In this document: positions 61,739 through 64,000 of the stretch, piece by piece
Layout of the letters: every line of letters begins with the position of its first letter
How positions within the stretch are numbered: position 1 is the first letter of the stretch
Assembly (NCBI GenBank): GCA_963716925.1
Contig: CAVQUX010000006.1
Location: 744,001-808,000 of the forward strand
Origin: DAISKN01 sp963716925
Lineage (GTDB): Bacteria; Acidobacteriota; Vicinamibacteria; Marinacidobacterales; SMYC01
Direction: 5' to 3'
DNA: 64,000 nucleotides
Translations under genes and position numbers: made by a program
The notes under the pieces: generated by a model
Databases searched by the model: none
Seen by the model: the letters and a program-made list of their open reading frames with translations, nothing else
Told to the model about the DNA's origin: nothing

Positions 61739-64000
61739 ATGTCCTCGAGGCGGCTGATTCTTACGACGCTTGCGATCGCCGTGCTCACGCTCCTTCCCGC
61801 GCTGCGGCCGGCGTCAGAGCCCACGATCCGCGCCGCATCGAGCCCCGCGCCCGCGCCGGAGGCCGTCAGCGAAATGGTCGCCGAGTACTGCGTCCTCTGC
61901 CACGACGACCAGTCCCGGACCGCGGGTCTCTCCCTCGAGGCTTTCGACGCCGAGCACCCGGAGAACGACGCGGAAACCGCGGAGAAGATCCTGCGGAAGC
62001 TTCACACGGGCATGATGCCGCCGTCGTTCGCGCCCCAACCCGAGCCCGAAGTCGTGAACGCGTTCCTGGAAACCGTCGCCACACGAATCGACGGAGCCGC
62101 CGCGCGCAACCCCAACCCCGGCCGTCGCACCTTTCAAAGGCTCAACCGTGCCGAGTACGCCCGCTCCGTAAAAGACCTGCTGGCCCTCGAAGTGGACGTC
62201 GAAGCGCTCCTCCCCGCCGACACCATCAGCCACAGCTTCGACAACATCGCGGACGTCCAGGGCTTGTCTCCGACGCTGATGGACTCGTACCTGCGCGCAG
62301 CCGACCGAATCAGCCGCGAGGCCGTCGGAGATCCCGAGGTCGAGCCCACCGAGACCCGGTACAAAGCTCCGAAGACCGCCTCTCAGGTCGGACAGGTCGA
62401 GGGAGCGCCGTTCGGAACCCGCGGCGGAGTATCCGTCGTGCACAACTTCCCCGCCGACGGCGAGTACGTCTTCCGCATCGAGCTCCACGCTTCACCCGAA
62501 GGCTACCTCTTCGGGCAGACCTCCGAAGGGGAGCAAATCGACGTCTCGATCGACGGCGGGAGGGTCGCGCTCGTGGACGTCGACCCGCTGATGTCGGAAG
62601 AGGACGAGGCGGGGATGAACCTCGGGACCGGCCCGATCTCCGTGAAGGCGGGCTCCCACCGCGTGTCGGCGGCGTTTCTCGTGAAAGGCGAATCCCCCAT
62701 CGACGACCTGATCACGCCGATCGAGCACACCCTCGCCGACGGCGAGATCGGAATCGACTACGGCGTGACCACCTTCCCCCACCTGCGCGACCTTTCGATC
62801 GCCGGCCCGCTCCGGGTGACGGGGGTCTCCGATACCGTGAGCCGCCGCAGAATCTTCCGCTGCCGTCCGACCTCGGCGGAAGAGGAGCTCCCCTGCGCCG
62901 AGGACATCCTGAAGCATCTCGCGACCCGCGCCTACCGGAGGCCGATGGTCGATTCCGATCTCGAAGCGCTCCTGTCCTTCTACGCCATCGGCCGCGAGGA
63001 GCGGGATTTCGAGAGCGGCATCCGGATGGGTCTCCAGGCGATTCTTTCGAGCCCGAGCTTCGTCTTCCGGCTGGAAAGTACGCCGGAGGAAGCGGCCCCG
63101 GGCGAGAGCTACCGCGTCGCCGATCTCGACCTCGCCTCCCGCTTGTCGTTTTTCCTCTGGGCCAGCGCTCCCGACGAGGAGATCCTCGCGCTCGCGAGCG
63201 AGGGGAGGCTGTCGGAGCCTTCGACCCTCGAGAAGCAGGTGCGCCGGATGCTTCTCGATCCCCGGGCCGAGGCGCTCGCGACCCGCTTCGCGTCGCAGTG
63301 GCTTCGACTGCAGGATCTCGAGAAGCTCCACCCGGACGCGATCCTCTATCCTTATTATGATGCCACCCTCGCCCAGGCGATGAAGCGCGAGACCGAGCTC
63401 TTCTTCCTCCACCTCATTCGCGAGGACCGGAGCGTCCTGGAGCTGCTGACGGCCGACTACTCTTTCGTCAACGAGCGCCTCGCGCGGCACTACCAGGTTC
63501 CGAACGTGAGCGGCGGCGGCTTCCGCCGCGTCGAACTCGACGGCGTGAACCAGAACCGCCGGGGCATCCTCGGTCAGGGGAGCATCCTGACCCTGACCTC
63601 CGTCGCGAACCGCACCTCTCCCGTCCAACGGGGCAAATGGGTCATGGAAGTGCTCCTCGGGAGCCCCCCTCCCCCACCGCCGCCGAACGTGCCCGCCCTC
63701 GAGGAAACGAAAGCGATTGCCCGGGATCGAGTTCTCACGATCCGGGAACGAATGGAGGAGCACCGCTCGAATCCGGCCTGCACCTCCTGTCACAAGGTGA
63801 TCGATCCCATCGGGCTCGCCCTCGAGAACTTCGACGTGACCGGGGCCTGGCGCACGAAGGACGGCGGCGCCCCCGTGGACGCCTCGGGAGAGCTCTACGA
63901 CGGTACGCCGATCGACGGCCCTCTCGGCCTTCGGGACGCGCTCTTGAAGCGCTCCGACGCGGTCATCCTGAGCTTCACCGAGAGCCTTCTGACCTATGCG
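61739..64000 (+). CDS. DUF1587/1592/1588-type cytochrome c protein (partial)
   Basis: At least 754 residues; it continues beyond the window. ATG 61739 follows GGGAGGG. A signal peptide (about 1-25) and a heme motif CVLCH (51-55) come first. Then come the planctomycete/acidobacterial series: DUF1587-like (RTFQRLNRAEYARSVKDLLA, about 130-195), a PA14-like insert (GGVSVVHNFPADGEYVFRIE), DUF1595 (ATRAYRRPMVDSDLEALLSF), DUF1592 (VADLDLASRLSFFLWASAPD and NERLARHYQVP), then DUF1588 (RRGILGQGSILTLTSVANRT) with CTSCH (681-685) and DPIGLALENFDVTG. DUF1585 should follow beyond 64000. Probably an extracytoplasmic redox enzyme, often paired with DUF1552 proteins. Confidence 0.9.
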   Translation, partial: MSSRRLILTTLAIAVLTLLPALRPASEPTIRAASSPAPAPEAVSEMVAEYCVLCHDDQSRTAGLSLEAFDAEHPENDAETAEKILRKLHTGMMPPSFAPQPEPEVVNAFLETVATRIDGAAARNPNPGRRTFQRLNRAEYARSVKDLLALEVDVEALLPADTISHSFDNIADVQGLSPTLMDSYLRAADRISREAVGDPEVEPTETRYKAPKTASQVGQVEGAPFGTRGGVSVVHNFPADGEYVFRIELHASPEGYLFGQTSEGEQIDVSIDGGRVALVDVDPLMSEEDEAGMNLGTGPISVKAGSHRVSAAFLVKGESPIDDLITPIEHTLADGEIGIDYGVTTFPHLRDLSIAGPLRVTGVSDTVSRRRIFRCRPTSAEEELPCAEDILKHLATRAYRRPMVDSDLEALLSFYAIGREERDFESGIRMGLQAILSSPSFVFRLESTPEEAAPGESYRVADLDLASRLSFFLWASAPDEEILALASEGRLSEPSTLEKQVRRMLLDPRAEALATRFASQWLRLQDLEKLHPDAILYPYYDATLAQAMKRETELFFLHLIREDRSVLELLTADYSFVNERLARHYQVPNVSGGGFRRVELDGVNQNRRGILGQGSILTLTSVANRTSPVQRGKWVMEVLLGSPPPPPPPNVPALEETKAIARDRVLTIRERMEEHRSNPACTSCHKVIDPIGLALENFDVTGAWRTKDGGAPVDASGELYDGTPIDGPLGLRDALLKRSDAVILSFTESLLTYA

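Noticed and set aside
1..64000. tRNA, rRNA, CRISPR arrays, transposases, integrases, replication origin
   Set aside because: Scanned by eye on both strands; no cloverleaf-like sequence, short regular repeats, recombinase motifs or DnaA-box cluster could be supported.

Overview
The window is a GC-rich (roughly two-thirds G+C) bacterial chromosome segment. Several features point to an uncultured Acidobacteriota-like organism: a sulfatase fused to TPRs, a Ser/Thr kinase fused to TPRs, a PadR regulator with an ADOP/MacB-type permease remnant, DUF1592-type cytochromes, and many secreted propeller proteins. This assignment is inference; there is no rRNA gene to test it. No tRNA, rRNA, CRISPR array, transposase or integrase was seen.

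Layout. 0-4.3 kb: methyltransferase, sulfatase-TPR and amidohydrolase in an overlapping operon. 4.3-6.4 kb: a two-gene module on the opposite strand, a ParA-like ATPase with an AlbA_2/HATPase protein, which is the best candidate here for an undescribed system. 6.5-10.2 kb: ECF sigma factor, zinc-finger anti-sigma, exported ADP-ribosylglycohydrolase-like protein and a PQQ-type propeller. 10.3-12.6 kb: Tat-exported class V aminotransferase and acetamidase. 12.8-19.3 kb: RND efflux operon divergent from a MarR-GNAT fusion followed by an E1/ThiF-like gene, with a palindromic operator between them. 19.3-26.1 kb: an interposed block (pseudokinase-TPR, parallel beta-helix protein, AT-rich stretch) bounded by a 169-bp perfect direct repeat. 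26.2-34 kb: LysR regulator and a kynurenine/3-hydroxyanthranilate degradation operon (damaged semialdehyde dehydrogenase, HAAO, ACMSD, kynureninase, permease, LVIVD protein). 34-41.3 kb: methyltransferase, nitronate monooxygenase, cytochrome/Cu-monooxygenase-like protein, M48 protease, Ski2-like helicase. 41.3-44.6 kb: a second interposed block of whole and broken genes, bounded by a 393-bp duplication of the helicase 3' end. 45-46.5 kb: NCS1 transporter plus a 56-residue membrane protein. 46.5-52 kb: GH78 rhamnosidase, ketol-acid reductoisomerase, SDR and luciferase-like oxidoreductase, all on the minus strand with 4-base overlaps. 52-58.8 kb: porin-like protein, NIPSNAP protein, zinc-ribbon protein, metallophosphatase, VIT/VWA protein and its MerR regulator. 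58.9-64 kb: YfiR-like protein, a 5'-truncated TonB receptor, a diheme lipoprotein and a large DUF1592/1588-type cytochrome that runs off the end.

The striking global property is damage. At least nine otherwise conserved genes carry single-base frameshifts, mostly +1, and one has an in-frame amber stop. Other genes survive only as fragments. Neighbouring genes of up to 1,081 codons are intact. Either the underlying sequence has local indel errors or assembly joins, or the region is decaying; read-level data would decide.

Two regulatory sites are well resolved. A MarR-type palindrome overlaps the -35 box of the MarR-GNAT gene. A 14-bp perfect palindrome sits inside the 18-bp spacer of the merR promoter. 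In both cases the start codon lies 7 nt after the -10 box, which predicts leaderless mRNAs.
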